A stretch of 55,867 nucleotides of DNA, taken from contig CAKUQM010000010.1 in assembly GCA_934675465.1 (NCBI GenBank), positions 1 to 55,867 of the forward strand, given 5' to 3'. The notes under the pieces are model-generated. The model worked only from the letters and a program-made list of their open reading frames with translations, did no database searches and had not been told where the DNA came from. This document shows positions 7,701 through 17,874 of the stretch, piece by piece. Made by a program: the position numbers and the translations under genes. The number at the start of each line of letters is the position of its first letter. Positions within the stretch are counted from its first letter, which is position 1. This DNA is from an uncultured Erysipelotrichaceae bacterium (GTDB lineage Bacteria > Bacillota_I > Bacilli_A > Erysipelotrichales > Erysipelotrichaceae).

Positions 7701-10640
7701 TTATTCTCCTACTTCACTTTTATCAGCCATCTCTAGGGCATCAACCAACTTAACCTTAAGCATTTGAGAAACACCACGCTGTTGCATCGTAACACCATAT
7801 AAAGTATCGCACTCTGCCATCGTACCAGGACGATGTGTAATGATTAAAAACTGTGAAACATCTTCAAACTTCTTAACATACTTCGCAAATCTTTCAACAT
7901 TAGCCTGGTCAAGTGCTGCCTCAACCTCATCAAAGATAATTAGTGGTGCTGGTTTAACCTTAATGATAGTAAACAATACACATAAGGCAATCAAAGTCTT
8001 CTCACCACCTGAGAACAGTCTAATAGACTTAACTGACTTACCAGGAGGCTGAACATCGATATCAATACCTGTATTTAAAATATCATTTTCATCCTCTAGA
8101 ATTAATGAAGCCTTACCACCACCAAATAAGTTTCTAAATGTATCATTCAAATTAGAATTAATCTTATCAAAAGTTTCCTTAAACTGAGACTTCATAATCT
8201 CATCCATCTCATCAATCGCATCTAGAATCTTATCTCTTGACTTAATCAAATCATCATAATTCTTCTTTAAGAACTCATATCTGCCATTTACTTCTGCAAA
8301 CTCTTCAGGAGCTGACATATTAACATTACCAAGAGATGCTATATCGCTTCTAAGCTCTACAACCTCTTCTTTTTCATTACCGGTTAACTCATAATCCAAG
8401 TGTTCCAATGCATACTCATAGGTCATTTGATATTCACTGGCAAGTCTACTTAAATTATTCTCTAGTTTTGTATCCAAGACTGCCTTCTCTTGAGACATTT
8501 TTAAGATTTCATCTCTTGAACCTTCTGATTGTCTTCTTAATTGACGAAGTTGTTGATCCTTACGATCAATATCAGCAGAAAGCTTCATCCTCTCTTCTCT
8601 TTTTAATTTTAAAGAAGTAGATAATTCATCTCTTAACTTATAAGCATTTGAAAGTTCAATAACAAGCTCATCAGTATATGTCTCATCACTTTCAATATTC
8701 TTAGGATTGATTAATTCATAATCATTCTTTAATTTTTCATACTTAGTTCTTTTAACATCAACCAAAGGTTCAATTTGAGCGATAGAAATACGCTTCTCCG
8801 TTAACTCCATCTCCGTCTTATTCTTATTTAGAATAATCTTTTCATATTCATTATTCGCAAGTTCCGCCTTAGCTCTTAAAGACAACAAGTCACTCTTGCT
8901 TCTTTCAAGCTCGCTTTGAGCAGTAATGATACTAGTTTCATTTTTAACCTTACCACCAGTCATATAACCGCCCTTATGAACCACATCGCCATCAAGAGTA
9001 ACAATCTTATATTGATACTTTAAAAGGCCTGCTAAGTTATTCGCATTCTCCAAAGTATCACATACTAAAATATTAGCTAATAAACTTTCTCTTACAATAT
9101 CAAATTCAGGTTCATTAGAAACAAAGTCAGCCATGACGCCGATAAACCCTTCAGTATTATCACAAATTACTTCATCTTCATATTTGATTTGATGTTCTCT
9201 TAAAACACTAATAGGAAGAAAAGTTGCTCTACCGCTTCTATTCTTCTTTAAGAAAGAAATACAATTACGAGCACTTGCTTCATCTTTAGTGATGATATTA
9301 TATGTTGCGTTAGCTAAAGCACTAGATAAGGCATATTCATAAGTCTCATCTGGTTTAATAACTTGGCCTACAACACCTAATACACCATAGAAGGAACGAA
9401 TATTTGACATGATAGCTTTAACACCACTTTGGGCATTAGAAGAGAATGGATCTTTGATGATATTTTCTAGAATTGAAATTCTATTTTCTAGTCTAAAGAC
9501 AATGCCATTAGCTTCTTCTTTCTTCAAAGAAATATCAGCCAATTGATTAGCTAATTCACCTAAGTTCTCATTTAGTAAGTTAAGTTCCGTATTAAGTGTA
9601 CTTAAACGATTAACTCTATCCTTATATTCAAATTCAGCCTCATCTAATAAAGACTTCATTTGTCTAATCTTCTCTTCACTAGAACCCATTTCAATCGCAT
9701 ACTTACGCTTTTCATCAAGTTCTACTTTTCTCTTTTCTAACTTTTGAATCTCATTGATAGTATTAACTAATCTCTCTTGAATACTATTTAATTCCTTATC
9801 ATAATTCTTTAATTCTTGTTTATTAGAAAGATTATTATTTTCACTTACTTGAATGCTTGTATCATTCAAGGCAACTTGAGATTGTAAATCAAATAAAGCC
9901 TTATCAACTTCTTCTTTTTTCTTATTAAATAGATTAATCTCATCGACTAAAACAGCAGTTTCAATCTGCTCAAGTCTTTGTTTCTTCTCTCTATAAATCT
10001 CAGCTTTTCTAGCCTGTCTTTTTAAAGGACCAACCTGTCTTTCAAGCTCATCTAAAATATTAGAAGCCTTCTCTAAATTATCCTTCGTCCTTTCAAGTCT
10101 AGCAATCGATTCTAGTTTTCTTTTCTTATATTTAGAAACGCCAGCTGCTTCTTCAAAAATAGCACGTCTATCATATGGCTTAGCATCCGCAAAACCAACG
10201 ACATTACCCTGAGTGATGATTGATAATGAATCTTTACCTAAACCTGAGTCGATGATTAAATCATGAACATCTTTTAATCTTACCTTGTTTCTATTGATTA
10301 AATATTCAGCATCTTGTTCCGTATTATAGATTCTTCTTGTTACTTCTATTTCATCACTATCTGAATTAAGCACTCTACTTGTATTATCAAAAACTAGGGT
10401 AACTTCAGCCATATTAACAGCTTTTCTTGTCTCTGATCCGGCAAAAATAACGTCAGTCATCTTATCTCCACGAAGTGACTTAACGCTTTGTTCACCTAAT
10501 ACCCATCTTATCGCATCAGAGATATTTGACTTACCACAGCCGTTTGGTCCTACAATACCAGTGACTGAATTATCAAAGTTGATGACTACCTTATCCGCAA
10601 AAGACTTAAATCCTTGTAATTCTATTCGTTTTAAAAACAT
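7701..10640 (-). CDS. smc: Chromosome segregation ATPase SMC
   Basis: The bacterial condensin ATPase that, with ScpA/ScpB, compacts and separates chromosomes. The N-terminal head carries the Walker A motif GPNGCGKSN. Two coiled-coil arms flank a hinge at about residues 400-520. The C-terminal head has the ABC signature LFSGGEKTLIAL and Walker B PLIIFDEVEAALD. At 979 residues it is some 200 shorter than the usual 1150-1200; head and hinge look complete, so each coiled-coil arm is shortened by roughly 100 residues. AGGAG precedes the ATG. rnc, often next to smc, is replaced by a MATE gene. Confidence 0.96.
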   Translation of the reverse strand: MFLKRIELQGFKSFADKVVINFDNSVTGIVGPNGCGKSNISDAIRWVLGEQSVKSLRGDKMTDVIFAGSETRKAVNMAEVTLVFDNTSRVLNSDSDEIEVTRRIYNTEQDAEYLINRNKVRLKDVHDLIIDSGLGKDSLSIITQGNVVGFADAKPYDRRAIFEEAAGVSKYKKRKLESIARLERTKDNLEKASNILDELERQVGPLKRQARKAEIYREKKQRLEQIETAVLVDEINLFNKKKEEVDKALFDLQSQVALNDTSIQVSENNNLSNKQELKNYDKELNSIQERLVNTINEIQKLEKRKVELDEKRKYAIEMGSSEEKIRQMKSLLDEAEFEYKDRVNRLSTLNTELNLLNENLGELANQLADISLKKEEANGIVFRLENRISILENIIKDPFSSNAQSGVKAIMSNIRSFYGVLGVVGQVIKPDETYEYALSSALANATYNIITKDEASARNCISFLKKNRSGRATFLPISVLREHQIKYEDEVICDNTEGFIGVMADFVSNEPEFDIVRESLLANILVCDTLENANNLAGLLKYQYKIVTLDGDVVHKGGYMTGGKVKNETSIITAQSELERSKSDLLSLRAKAELANNEYEKIILNKNKTEMELTEKRISIAQIEPLVDVKRTKYEKLKNDYELINPKNIESDETYTDELVIELSNAYKLRDELSTSLKLKREERMKLSADIDRKDQQLRQLRRQSEGSRDEILKMSQEKAVLDTKLENNLSRLASEYQMTYEYALEHLDYELTGNEKEEVVELRSDIASLGNVNMSAPEEFAEVNGRYEFLKKNYDDLIKSRDKILDAIDEMDEIMKSQFKETFDKINSNLNDTFRNLFGGGKASLILEDENDILNTGIDIDVQPPGKSVKSIRLFSGGEKTLIALCVLFTIIKVKPAPLIIFDEVEAALDQANVERFAKYVKKFEDVSQFLIITHRPGTMAECDTLYGVTMQQRGVSQMLKVKLVDALEMADKSEVGE

Positions 10641-10666
10641 TAGTTATCTCCTAATAAATAATTATA

Positions 10667-12043
10667 TCATGCATCAGCCAGTGTTAGGTTTCTTGCCCAC
10701 TTTTCTTTTCTAATCATTCTATAGGCAATGATTGACTTTAAGATATCAGTTGATTGTCCTATCGCATAAACATATAAGACAGGAACGCTTGTATGATAGG
10801 CAAGAATATAAACAAGTGGGATATTGAAGGCCCACATAAAACCTGAGTCCATAAACATAGTATTTCTGGTATCACCACCGGTTCTTAAAATGAAATAAGT
10901 TTGTGTATTAAACATATATAAGATAAAGAAGATTGACATGACAATCAAGAATTGATTTGCCAAATCAAGTGATTCCTTAGATACCTTACTATATAAATAT
11001 GGAACAACTAATGTAAAACTACTCATAAGTATAGCGATGATTAAAGATAGATAAACTGAGAAGCATAAAAGCTTATAGGCACTATCCTTAGCTTCTTCTA
11101 TCTTATTAGCACCTAATTTAGTTCCTACGATAACGGTAGTAGCACTTGCCATACCTGCAAATAAGATAAAGAATAAATCAGCAACGGTAGCACTTATTGA
11201 ATATGCAGTATTCACGACAGCTCCTCTATATGAATAGAACTTAATTGTAGTGGTCATGCCGATACTCCATAATAATTCATTAATAAGAAGTGGAATAGCC
11301 TTGACAATAATCTTACCAATCAAGTCTTTTTCAATTCTAAATAAATCAATTATTCTAGTCTTAAAATGATAATCACCATGTTTAATGCATAATAAGTAGA
11401 TAAACATTTCAATAAATCGAACAATAATAGTGGCGATAGCGGCTCCTTTTACCCCCATGGGTTCGAGCCCGAAGTGCCCGAATATCAAACAATAGTCAAA
11501 GATAATATTTAAGACAACCGAAATCATTGAGACAAACAAGGGTCTTTTAGTATCGCCAGTTGATCTCATGGCATTTGATATTGGAAATGATAAACCAAGT
11601 GGTAAATATGAGAAACATGCTATTTTTAGATAATCACTACCACTTTGGATAATATCTTTATCGTTGATAATAAATTTAATAATAAAATCTGATTTAAATA
11701 AGGCAAAGAAAAAGAAGATAAAGACAAATAAGTATGATGAAATAATTGAGAATCTAAATGATTGTCTCATATGTTCTCTATCATCTGCTCCATTATATTG
11801 AGATAAGAAGATAATACTAGAAACAACGATGGCATTGATTGCCATTTGGGCTATTGAATAATATCTATTAGCGCTACTAACAGCGCTAACTGCTACATCT
11901 CCTAGTTCTCCTACCATTAAATTATCGATTAGATTGACACTGGCAACAATCAATTGTTGAAGCATCAAAGGAATCGCAATGGTTAGACATTGCTTCATCA
12001 AATCTTTGTCTTGTAACGTCTTTTTAAAATACCCTAATAACAT
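10667..12043 (-). CDS. MATE-family multidrug/cation antiporter
   Basis: A 458-residue inner-membrane transporter with 12 predicted helices in two MatE halves. It begins with the family pattern CLTIAIPLMLQQLIVASVNL and has the second-half equivalent AIPLLINELLWSIGM. Members export drugs or metabolites in exchange for Na+ or H+; the substrate cannot be read from the sequence. The loop GHFGLEPMGVKGAA is encoded by unusually GC-rich codons that include GGGCTCGAA, the same 9-mer repeated in grpE. It follows the U32 peptidase gene by three bases and may share its transcript. Confidence 0.9.
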   Translation of the reverse strand: MLLGYFKKTLQDKDLMKQCLTIAIPLMLQQLIVASVNLIDNLMVGELGDVAVSAVSSANRYYSIAQMAINAIVVSSIIFLSQYNGADDREHMRQSFRFSIISSYLFVFIFFFFALFKSDFIIKFIINDKDIIQSGSDYLKIACFSYLPLGLSFPISNAMRSTGDTKRPLFVSMISVVLNIIFDYCLIFGHFGLEPMGVKGAAIATIIVRFIEMFIYLLCIKHGDYHFKTRIIDLFRIEKDLIGKIIVKAIPLLINELLWSIGMTTTIKFYSYRGAVVNTAYSISATVADLFFILFAGMASATTVIVGTKLGANKIEEAKDSAYKLLCFSVYLSLIIAILMSSFTLVVPYLYSKVSKESLDLANQFLIVMSIFFILYMFNTQTYFILRTGGDTRNTMFMDSGFMWAFNIPLVYILAYHTSVPVLYVYAIGQSTDILKSIIAYRMIRKEKWARNLTLADA

Positions 12044-12046
12044 TTA

Positions 12047-14068
12047 TTACCTTTCAATATTACATATATGTACATTTTTAAAATCATTTGAATGTACATT
12101 TCTTTCTATAATTCTTGTCACATCGCTTATATGAACATCATATAGATTAATTCCATCACTTATAACTAATTTATTATTATCACTATATTTGATAAATGGA
12201 TTTCGCTTAAGATACATCAGTGTTCTTTTTCCATTTACCACATATGGATTAATCGTTCCATTTCTCTTTTTGTAGTTTTCAATTAAGTCATCGACATTGT
12301 TTATTTCACTTGACAGAACAACGATATCGCATCCTAGTCTTTTAACTAGTTCATAGGCATATGAATTCATGATGTTTAGTGTGTAGTAACCTACTATAGT
12401 CTTATCTTCAACAAGCTTATCAAAACCACCTAGATCACAGATTATTCCACTTGTATAGTCACATTCAGGATTAATTACTTTTAATTTATCTTCATTGATA
12501 GTGATATCCATAGTATTAATATCAGCTTTAATATCATTATCTAACATAAAAGGATTAGCACCTCTCTTAAAACTATTTAAAATATATTCTTCGAAATGTT
12601 CATAGAAGTTTCTTCTGATATTATTTAACAATGACTTAGGCATAAAGGAATTACCTACTTCACCTTCAAACTTATTAATCACAAAGGGACTATTATCCAT
12701 CTTAGAGAAAACATTTTCTAAATCAGTTAAAGATATAGGAGCCTTTTTAGCTTCTTGAGGTCTATCATCAACTATTTCTTTATATTCTAATTCATCTAAT
12801 TTAGCATATATTTCAATATCTTCATTTGGATTAAATTTAATCTTAATATCAATTGGTCTTCTCTTTAATTCATAATCATTGATTCTGTTTTCTAGATTAT
12901 AATCTAGGGTTCTTACTACCTTATCACCCTTTAATACCACACCATCAATCTTTACTGATATAATCTCATTCTTAAAGGCCTTAGATACCATCTTCTTGTT
13001 TACGGTTAATGTATTTAAAATCTTACCAGTATCGCCTTTTTTAGAAATGATACGAATACCATCAAATTGATTGATATTATCAAATAATCTAATTAGACAA
13101 TGACCATCACGATAATCGATGACCTTACCTATTTCCTTACCCATATGATTAGGTCTAAAGTTAGAGAAGATATCAGCACTATTATCTTTTAAATAAGAAT
13201 CAGTAAAACCTCTGTTAAAAACAGATAATAATTCATTATATTCTTTTTGACTTAAACTAAATTTTTCACCTTTATAATATGAGTCGATTGCCCTTCTATA
13301 TAAAGAAGTCACAAGCCCAACATAGGCACTAGATTTCATCCTTCCTTCAATCTTAAAAGAAGAGACACCGGCTTCAATCAAACTTGGAATATCATTAATT
13401 AAAGACATATCCTTAGGACTTAATAGATAATCAGTATCTGTAGGTACCCTCTTGTTATTTTCATAAAGACCATATCTTAGTCTACAACACTGGGCACAAG
13501 CACCCTTGTTAGCACTTCTATTTTTAGTAGCAGAAGACATTAGACATTGGCCTGAATAAGATACACAGATGGCGCCATGGATAAAGGTTTCAATTGGAAT
13601 ATCTTGTTTACAAGCTTCTTTAATAAAACTCAAACTACTTTCTCTTGCGATAACCACTTTCTTAAAGCCTAATTTCTTACATACATTGATGCCAGCAATA
13701 TTATGAATATGCATCTGGGTTGAGGCATGTAAGTCAAAATCAGGCATTTCTTGTCTAATTCGATAGATTAAGCCTAGATCTTGTACAATCAAGGCATCAA
13801 CCTTATGTTTGTAGGCAAATCTAGCCTCATTTAAAGCCATTTCTAGCTCGTTTTCATTAAAAAGAGTATTAATAGTCATATAGACCTTAACACCTCTTAA
13901 ATGACAGTATTTAACTGCTTCAACAAGTTCCTCATGATTGAAATTATTCGCAAAGGCTCTTGCTGAAAAAGATGTACCACCAAGGTACACCGCATCAGCT
14001 CCATAATTAACGGCAGCCTTAAGGCATTCAAAATTGCCACAAGGCGCTAACAATTCTACTTTTCTCAT
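12047..14068 (-). CDS. Peptidase U32 family protein (RlhA-like)
   Basis: A 673-residue U32 protein beginning with the hallmark LLAPCGNFECLKAAVNYGADAVYLGG, which forms a TIM-barrel core. The family Cys cluster is present (AICVSYSGQCLMSS, then GACAQCCRL), which in relatives binds an iron-sulfur cluster. A C-terminal extension of more than 300 residues follows, as in the DUF3656-containing branch. Despite the name, characterised members such as RlhA hydroxylate 23S rRNA, and TrhP/YrrO types modify tRNA; an RNA-modifying role is more likely than proteolysis. The ATG overlaps the holA stop by four bases (ATGA). Confidence 0.88.
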   Translation of the reverse strand: MRKVELLAPCGNFECLKAAVNYGADAVYLGGTSFSARAFANNFNHEELVEAVKYCHLRGVKVYMTINTLFNENELEMALNEARFAYKHKVDALIVQDLGLIYRIRQEMPDFDLHASTQMHIHNIAGINVCKKLGFKKVVIARESSLSFIKEACKQDIPIETFIHGAICVSYSGQCLMSSATKNRSANKGACAQCCRLRYGLYENNKRVPTDTDYLLSPKDMSLINDIPSLIEAGVSSFKIEGRMKSSAYVGLVTSLYRRAIDSYYKGEKFSLSQKEYNELLSVFNRGFTDSYLKDNSADIFSNFRPNHMGKEIGKVIDYRDGHCLIRLFDNINQFDGIRIISKKGDTGKILNTLTVNKKMVSKAFKNEIISVKIDGVVLKGDKVVRTLDYNLENRINDYELKRRPIDIKIKFNPNEDIEIYAKLDELEYKEIVDDRPQEAKKAPISLTDLENVFSKMDNSPFVINKFEGEVGNSFMPKSLLNNIRRNFYEHFEEYILNSFKRGANPFMLDNDIKADINTMDITINEDKLKVINPECDYTSGIICDLGGFDKLVEDKTIVGYYTLNIMNSYAYELVKRLGCDIVVLSSEINNVDDLIENYKKRNGTINPYVVNGKRTLMYLKRNPFIKYSDNNKLVISDGINLYDVHISDVTRIIERNVHSNDFKNVHICNIER

Positions 14069-15000
14069 TTCAATAATTCTACTATAAATAATTCTAGCTT
14101 TAAAGTATCGTCAATATCACTATTTTGTTTACTATCTAAATCCAAAACAGCTAATCGATCTAACATTGACATAATACCTTTTGATTTTAAGTTTCTTAAA
14201 GTTTCTAACGCTTTCGTGATTCGATATGGTGACTTACAACCCAAGATATCACTGGCACCATATGGATCTTCACTATAATAAGATACCTGATATAAAAATC
14301 TTAATTGATTTGCCAACAAAGCAATTAAACCATTGATATTAGAATCATTAGTCAATATTCTTCTAGCATAATAGATAGAATCGGATACTTTCTTCTTAGT
14401 TAAGGCATTAATCAAATTAAAGACATTTTCTTCGTTACTTGATATTAATAAGCTATTAACTACATCTTCATCAATTTTTTCAGGATACAAGTCTAGAATA
14501 TCCATGTTTTGTTTAAATAAGGATAAAGAGTTGTTGCAGGCCTTATAAACAATATCGAAACATGATCTATTAAGTCTTACTGTATATTTCTTAGCTACTT
14601 CAATACACATATTATAGAAATTCTTAGGATCTACTTTTAAATCATAGACATCCGCATTAGTACTAATATCTTTAAAAGCTTTTAATACTTTCTTGAAGTC
14701 GTTGTCATAAGTATAGAAGATTAAAGTATTCTCATAGATTGGTTTCTTACAATATGCGATTAATTCATCTGCCCCTATATCTTCTACTTTTTTCTTTAAT
14801 AAAGGTGGATCTTTAAAAAGCACTAAAGACTTGTTCGAAAACAAGCCTACAGAGTTTATAGAATCTAATACGTCATAATAGGAGAAGTTTTTAGAACTTC
14901 CGTCTACCTTTATTACATCGCTATCCTTATTTTGATTAATAATTTCATTTATCTTTGAATCAATCAAATAAGAATCATTCCCATAAATAATATAAATCAT
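14065..15000 (-). CDS. holA: DNA polymerase III delta subunit
   Basis: The clamp-loader subunit that opens the beta clamp. The 311-residue protein begins with the family pattern IYIIYGNDSYLIDSKINEII, shows SVGLFSNKSLVLFKD in the N-terminal domain (which resembles an AAA+ fold without a working P-loop), and ends with the collar-domain helices. Its start overlaps the end of the PilO-like gene by four bases (ATGA) and its stop overlaps the U32 gene in the same way. A replication gene is thus locked into the pilus operon by translational coupling. Confidence 0.93.
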   Translation of the reverse strand: MIYIIYGNDSYLIDSKINEIINQNKDSDVIKVDGSSKNFSYYDVLDSINSVGLFSNKSLVLFKDPPLLKKKVEDIGADELIAYCKKPIYENTLIFYTYDNDFKKVLKAFKDISTNADVYDLKVDPKNFYNMCIEVAKKYTVRLNRSCFDIVYKACNNSLSLFKQNMDILDLYPEKIDEDVVNSLLISSNEENVFNLINALTKKKVSDSIYYARRILTNDSNINGLIALLANQLRFLYQVSYYSEDPYGASDILGCKSPYRITKALETLRNLKSKGIMSMLDRLAVLDLDSKQNSDIDDTLKLELFIVELLK

Positions 15001-15578
15001 TGTTCCTGACTTACTAAGCCATAGTTATACTTAGCATCCTTAGTAGTCTCAAAGAAAGTCAAGACAATAGAAGCATTTACTTCACTGCCATTATTTAAGT
15101 TATATTCATCATTTGCGCTAACTTGAACTTTACTAATAATTACACGATATTCTGAATTTACAAAGTTAGAAACAATATTATTCACAATGTCATTATTATT
15201 TGCTACAAAAGAAATGGTTACATCTCTTCTTACAATCGTATTTAATTCAATTGGTTCACTCAAATTAATTGAAATTTGGGAAACCTTGCCATCTAATACA
15301 TCAGAAAAGTTATAGAACAAATTGACGATATTATCATAAGATACAACACTACCTACATAAACATCTTCACATTGATCAATATAATTTTTCATATTTTCAT
15401 ACTTTGTAAGCTTAGCATCACTAATAGCTAATTCGGTTTCTAAATTTGTAGTATCATACTTTGTAACATTCTCATTATAAGATTTTAAGATAACAGAATA
15501 ATAGATTAAGCCTAAGCCTAGCATAACAGCTATTAATAATAAGATAATTTCACGATTAGAAAATTTATATTTCAACAT
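14997..15578 (-). CDS. PilO-like pilus inner-membrane protein
   Basis: A 193-residue bitopic protein: short cytoplasmic N-terminus, one transmembrane helix (about residues 11-30, IILLLIAVMLGLGLIYYSV), a coiled coil (about 40-65) and a small periplasm-facing alpha/beta domain. This is the PilO/GspM plan. PilO pairs with PilN to link PilM to the pilin machinery. Sequence similarity is low, as usual for the family, so the assignment rests on topology and on its place after PilM and PilN. The ATG overlaps the preceding stop by one base. Confidence 0.72.
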   Translation of the reverse strand: MLKYKFSNREIILLLIAVMLGLGLIYYSVILKSYNENVTKYDTTNLETELAISDAKLTKYENMKNYIDQCEDVYVGSVVSYDNIVNLFYNFSDVLDGKVSQISINLSEPIELNTIVRRDVTISFVANNNDIVNNIVSNFVNSEYRVIISKVQVSANDEYNLNNGSEVNASIVLTFFETTKDAKYNYGLVSQEQ

Positions 15579-16141
15579 TATTTGTTACCTCCAATCGTAT
15601 TATAGATAATCTCATAAGTACCATGGACTAAAGATTCATTATTCTTATCATAAATAGTACCCTTACAAGTCGCATAAGATATGTTTTCATCACTTTGTAG
15701 AACATTTAAAATGTTTGTAACATCTTTAATAGACATAGCAGTTGTATAGACAATAACAGTTTGTCCATCGATTGTATAATTTTCTACATGTTCAAAGCCA
15801 ATATCTTTTCTAATCATATTAATTATTTGAACTCTTGAAGTACTTAATTGTTCATCATAAGTCAAGAAATCGCCTACTAGATCGTTGTATCTATTTTCTA
15901 CTTCATCATAATCGCTCATTTGACCATTTAACATATCAATTTGACTTAAATAAGAATTATAATTACTCTCAAGTCTATTAACTGCGCTCAAGGTATCGAT
16001 TACGGCAAATTTAGTAAAGAATACTAGGAATACCATAAAAATGATGAAACATATAATAGAAATCTTGTTATATTTTTCAGTATTATCAACTATAAAGTTA
16101 ATATTTTTCTTCTTTGGATAAGCATTTAATTTATTTGACAT
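15578..16141 (-). CDS. PilN-like pilus inner-membrane protein
   Basis: A 187-residue protein with a Lys/Asn-rich cytoplasmic N-terminus (SNKLNAYPKKKNINFI), a transmembrane helix at about 29-50, and a coiled coil plus ferredoxin-like domain outside. PilN binds PilM through its N-terminal segment; here a KKKNINF motif may replace the usual INLLP. I chose the ATG at 16141, which overlaps the end of pilM by 11 bases; an upstream TTG is possible. GGGGGTAATTGAAG lies before it. Confidence 0.72.
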   Translation of the reverse strand: MSNKLNAYPKKKNINFIVDNTEKYNKISIICFIIFMVFLVFFTKFAVIDTLSAVNRLESNYNSYLSQIDMLNGQMSDYDEVENRYNDLVGDFLTYDEQLSTSRVQIINMIRKDIGFEHVENYTIDGQTVIVYTTAMSIKDVTNILNVLQSDENISYATCKGTIYDKNNESLVHGTYEIIYNTIGGNK

Positions 16142-17084
16142 CTTCAATTACCCCCGAAGCAGTAAAAGTATCCATATTTACATCTAATAAAGCATTTAAG
16201 TCCATACAAGTAATATTTAATTCTTTCTTTAAAACATTATTTAATTGTTCATAGTGAATACCACCGCCATATAGATATAAATTATTTAAAGTATTAGATT
16301 GATTAGAATAACTATAGTAATTAATAGCTCTATTAATCTTTAAAGCTAAATCATCATAAAAGTTATTAAATAATTCGCTATTTAAAATATCATCCTTGTT
16401 GTCTTTTAAATAACGTAATGAAATATGACTATCACAATAGAACTTATCACTAGCCATCTTATTCATATCCTTAATACCATTTTCAAGAATTCTAGTAACA
16501 TCATATAGGCCGTCTTTAAAGAAGTCGATTCTTGTAAAGCTATAGCCAATATCTACAAGAGCGATATTATCTAAGATATTATTATTAATAAGCATATTAG
16601 AAATAGCTACTTGACGAGGCATAGCCTTCACTAGTCTCATGCCAGCTTTTTTAAACATGTCTAAATACTTTTCAATAATGTTTTTCTTAATACAACTAAT
16701 TACTAATTCTAATTCGACAGGCTTATTTTCACTATCATAGATAGTATCTACATAAGCATAATCATAGTAATAATCATCCTTATTCTTACCAACTACATCC
16801 TTAAATTCATAAGGTAAGTTGACTTCAAGTTGTTTAGTATTCATATATGGCATCTTAATTCTATCGATATATACTAAAGAATCCGGAAGCACGATACAAG
16901 CATTTTTAGCTTTAATACCATTTTCTTTAATTAAAGTCTTTAATAAATCAGTCATACCATCAAACGCAATCAATTCATCACCTTCAACACAATTATCAGG
17001 TGTTTCTGATATAACAAATTTATCTTTAGTAACTAGTTTTATTTCTTTAGATCCGATATCTACACCTAGTAGATCTTTTCTCAT
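16131..17084 (-). CDS. pilM: PilM-like actin-fold pilus assembly ATPase
   Basis: A 317-residue cytoplasmic protein of the PilM/FtsA actin-like group. It begins with the phosphate-1 motif LLGVDIGSKEIKLV. Phosphate 2 appears as ALVDIGYSFTRIDFF near residue 180, and the adenosine motif LYLYGGGIHY near 275. In type IV pili PilM forms the cytoplasmic ring that binds PilN. AGGAGG lies six bases before the start. The order PilM-PilN-PilO is kept, with overlapping junctions. Confidence 0.88.
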   Translation of the reverse strand: MRKDLLGVDIGSKEIKLVTKDKFVISETPDNCVEGDELIAFDGMTDLLKTLIKENGIKAKNACIVLPDSLVYIDRIKMPYMNTKQLEVNLPYEFKDVVGKNKDDYYYDYAYVDTIYDSENKPVELELVISCIKKNIIEKYLDMFKKAGMRLVKAMPRQVAISNMLINNNILDNIALVDIGYSFTRIDFFKDGLYDVTRILENGIKDMNKMASDKFYCDSHISLRYLKDNKDDILNSELFNNFYDDLALKINRAINYYSYSNQSNTLNNLYLYGGGIHYEQLNNVLKKELNITCMDLNALLDVNMDTFTASGVIEDVK

Positions 17085-17094
17085 AAAGCACCTC

Positions 17095-17874
17095 CTATAA
17101 TCCCAATAAAGACAGATACCATGTCACAAATTCTGTCCCATATAATAAACAAATAAAAGTAGAAATCGCAATGCTAGGTCCAAATGGAATCATTGAGTTT
17201 CTTCTTCCAATCACAAATATTATACCTATAAAGCAGGCTAAAATTAAATTGAAAAAGTTCAAAATTAAGCCAAAATATAACCCAATCATGAAAAATAATT
17301 TAATATCACCACCACCTAATGACTCTTTCTTTAGTATCTTGTCCATAATTAAGCTTAATACTAACAACATACCACCAATCACAAAGCCACCCAGTAGGCT
17401 ATCAACTAAATTACCATAGCCCATTAAATAAAATAATAACCACCATACAATACCAACAACGATAAATCCATCAGGTATCTCATAATTATTTAAGTCACAT
17501 AGCGATAGTCCATATAGAATACATATTAATCCTAAATCACGAAGTAGTAATAAGTCTAATATACCGTGTATTAATAAATATATTACAAATATGATTCCTA
17601 ATAATAATTCCGAAAGGAAATATTTAATAGATACTTTCTTACCACAGTATCTACACTTTCCACCTAGTATCAAATAAGAGAAGACTGGAAACAGATCTAG
17701 TATGCCTAGTTTATGATTACAGTTATCACAAACACTTCTCCCTTTCCACCAAGGAATATGATGATATATTCTATCAGCTACACAATTTAGGAAGGATCCA
17801 AAAACACTACCTAAAATAAAACAAACTACAATACAATATATCAATATAAATTTAGTCTCATATATACTTATCAT
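17095..17874 (-). CDS. pilD: Prepilin peptidase/N-methyltransferase
   Basis: This membrane aspartic protease removes class III leader peptides from prepilins and methylates the new N-terminal residue. The 259-residue protein has the zinc-type tetracysteine methyltransferase loop (CDNC at 49-52, CRYC at 74-77) and the two catalytic aspartates, Asp127 (LCDLNNYEIPD) and Asp190 in GGGDIK. About eight membrane helices are predicted. Its substrates should include the five canonical prepilin leaders encoded between 18289 and 29413. The start overlaps the preceding gene by four bases. Confidence 0.95.
   Translation of the reverse strand: MISIYETKFILIYCIVVCFILGSVFGSFLNCVADRIYHHIPWWKGRSVCDNCNHKLGILDLFPVFSYLILGGKCRYCGKKVSIKYFLSELLLGIIFVIYLLIHGILDLLLLRDLGLICILYGLSLCDLNNYEIPDGFIVVGIVWWLLFYLMGYGNLVDSLLGGFVIGGMLLVLSLIMDKILKKESLGGGDIKLFFMIGLYFGLILNFFNLILACFIGIIFVIGRRNSMIPFGPSIAISTFICLLYGTEFVTWYLSLLGL

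Noticed and set aside
14065..15000. holA product as part of the pilus machine
   Set aside because: Its N-terminal pattern and length fit the clamp-loader delta subunit; its place is operon coupling, not pilus function.
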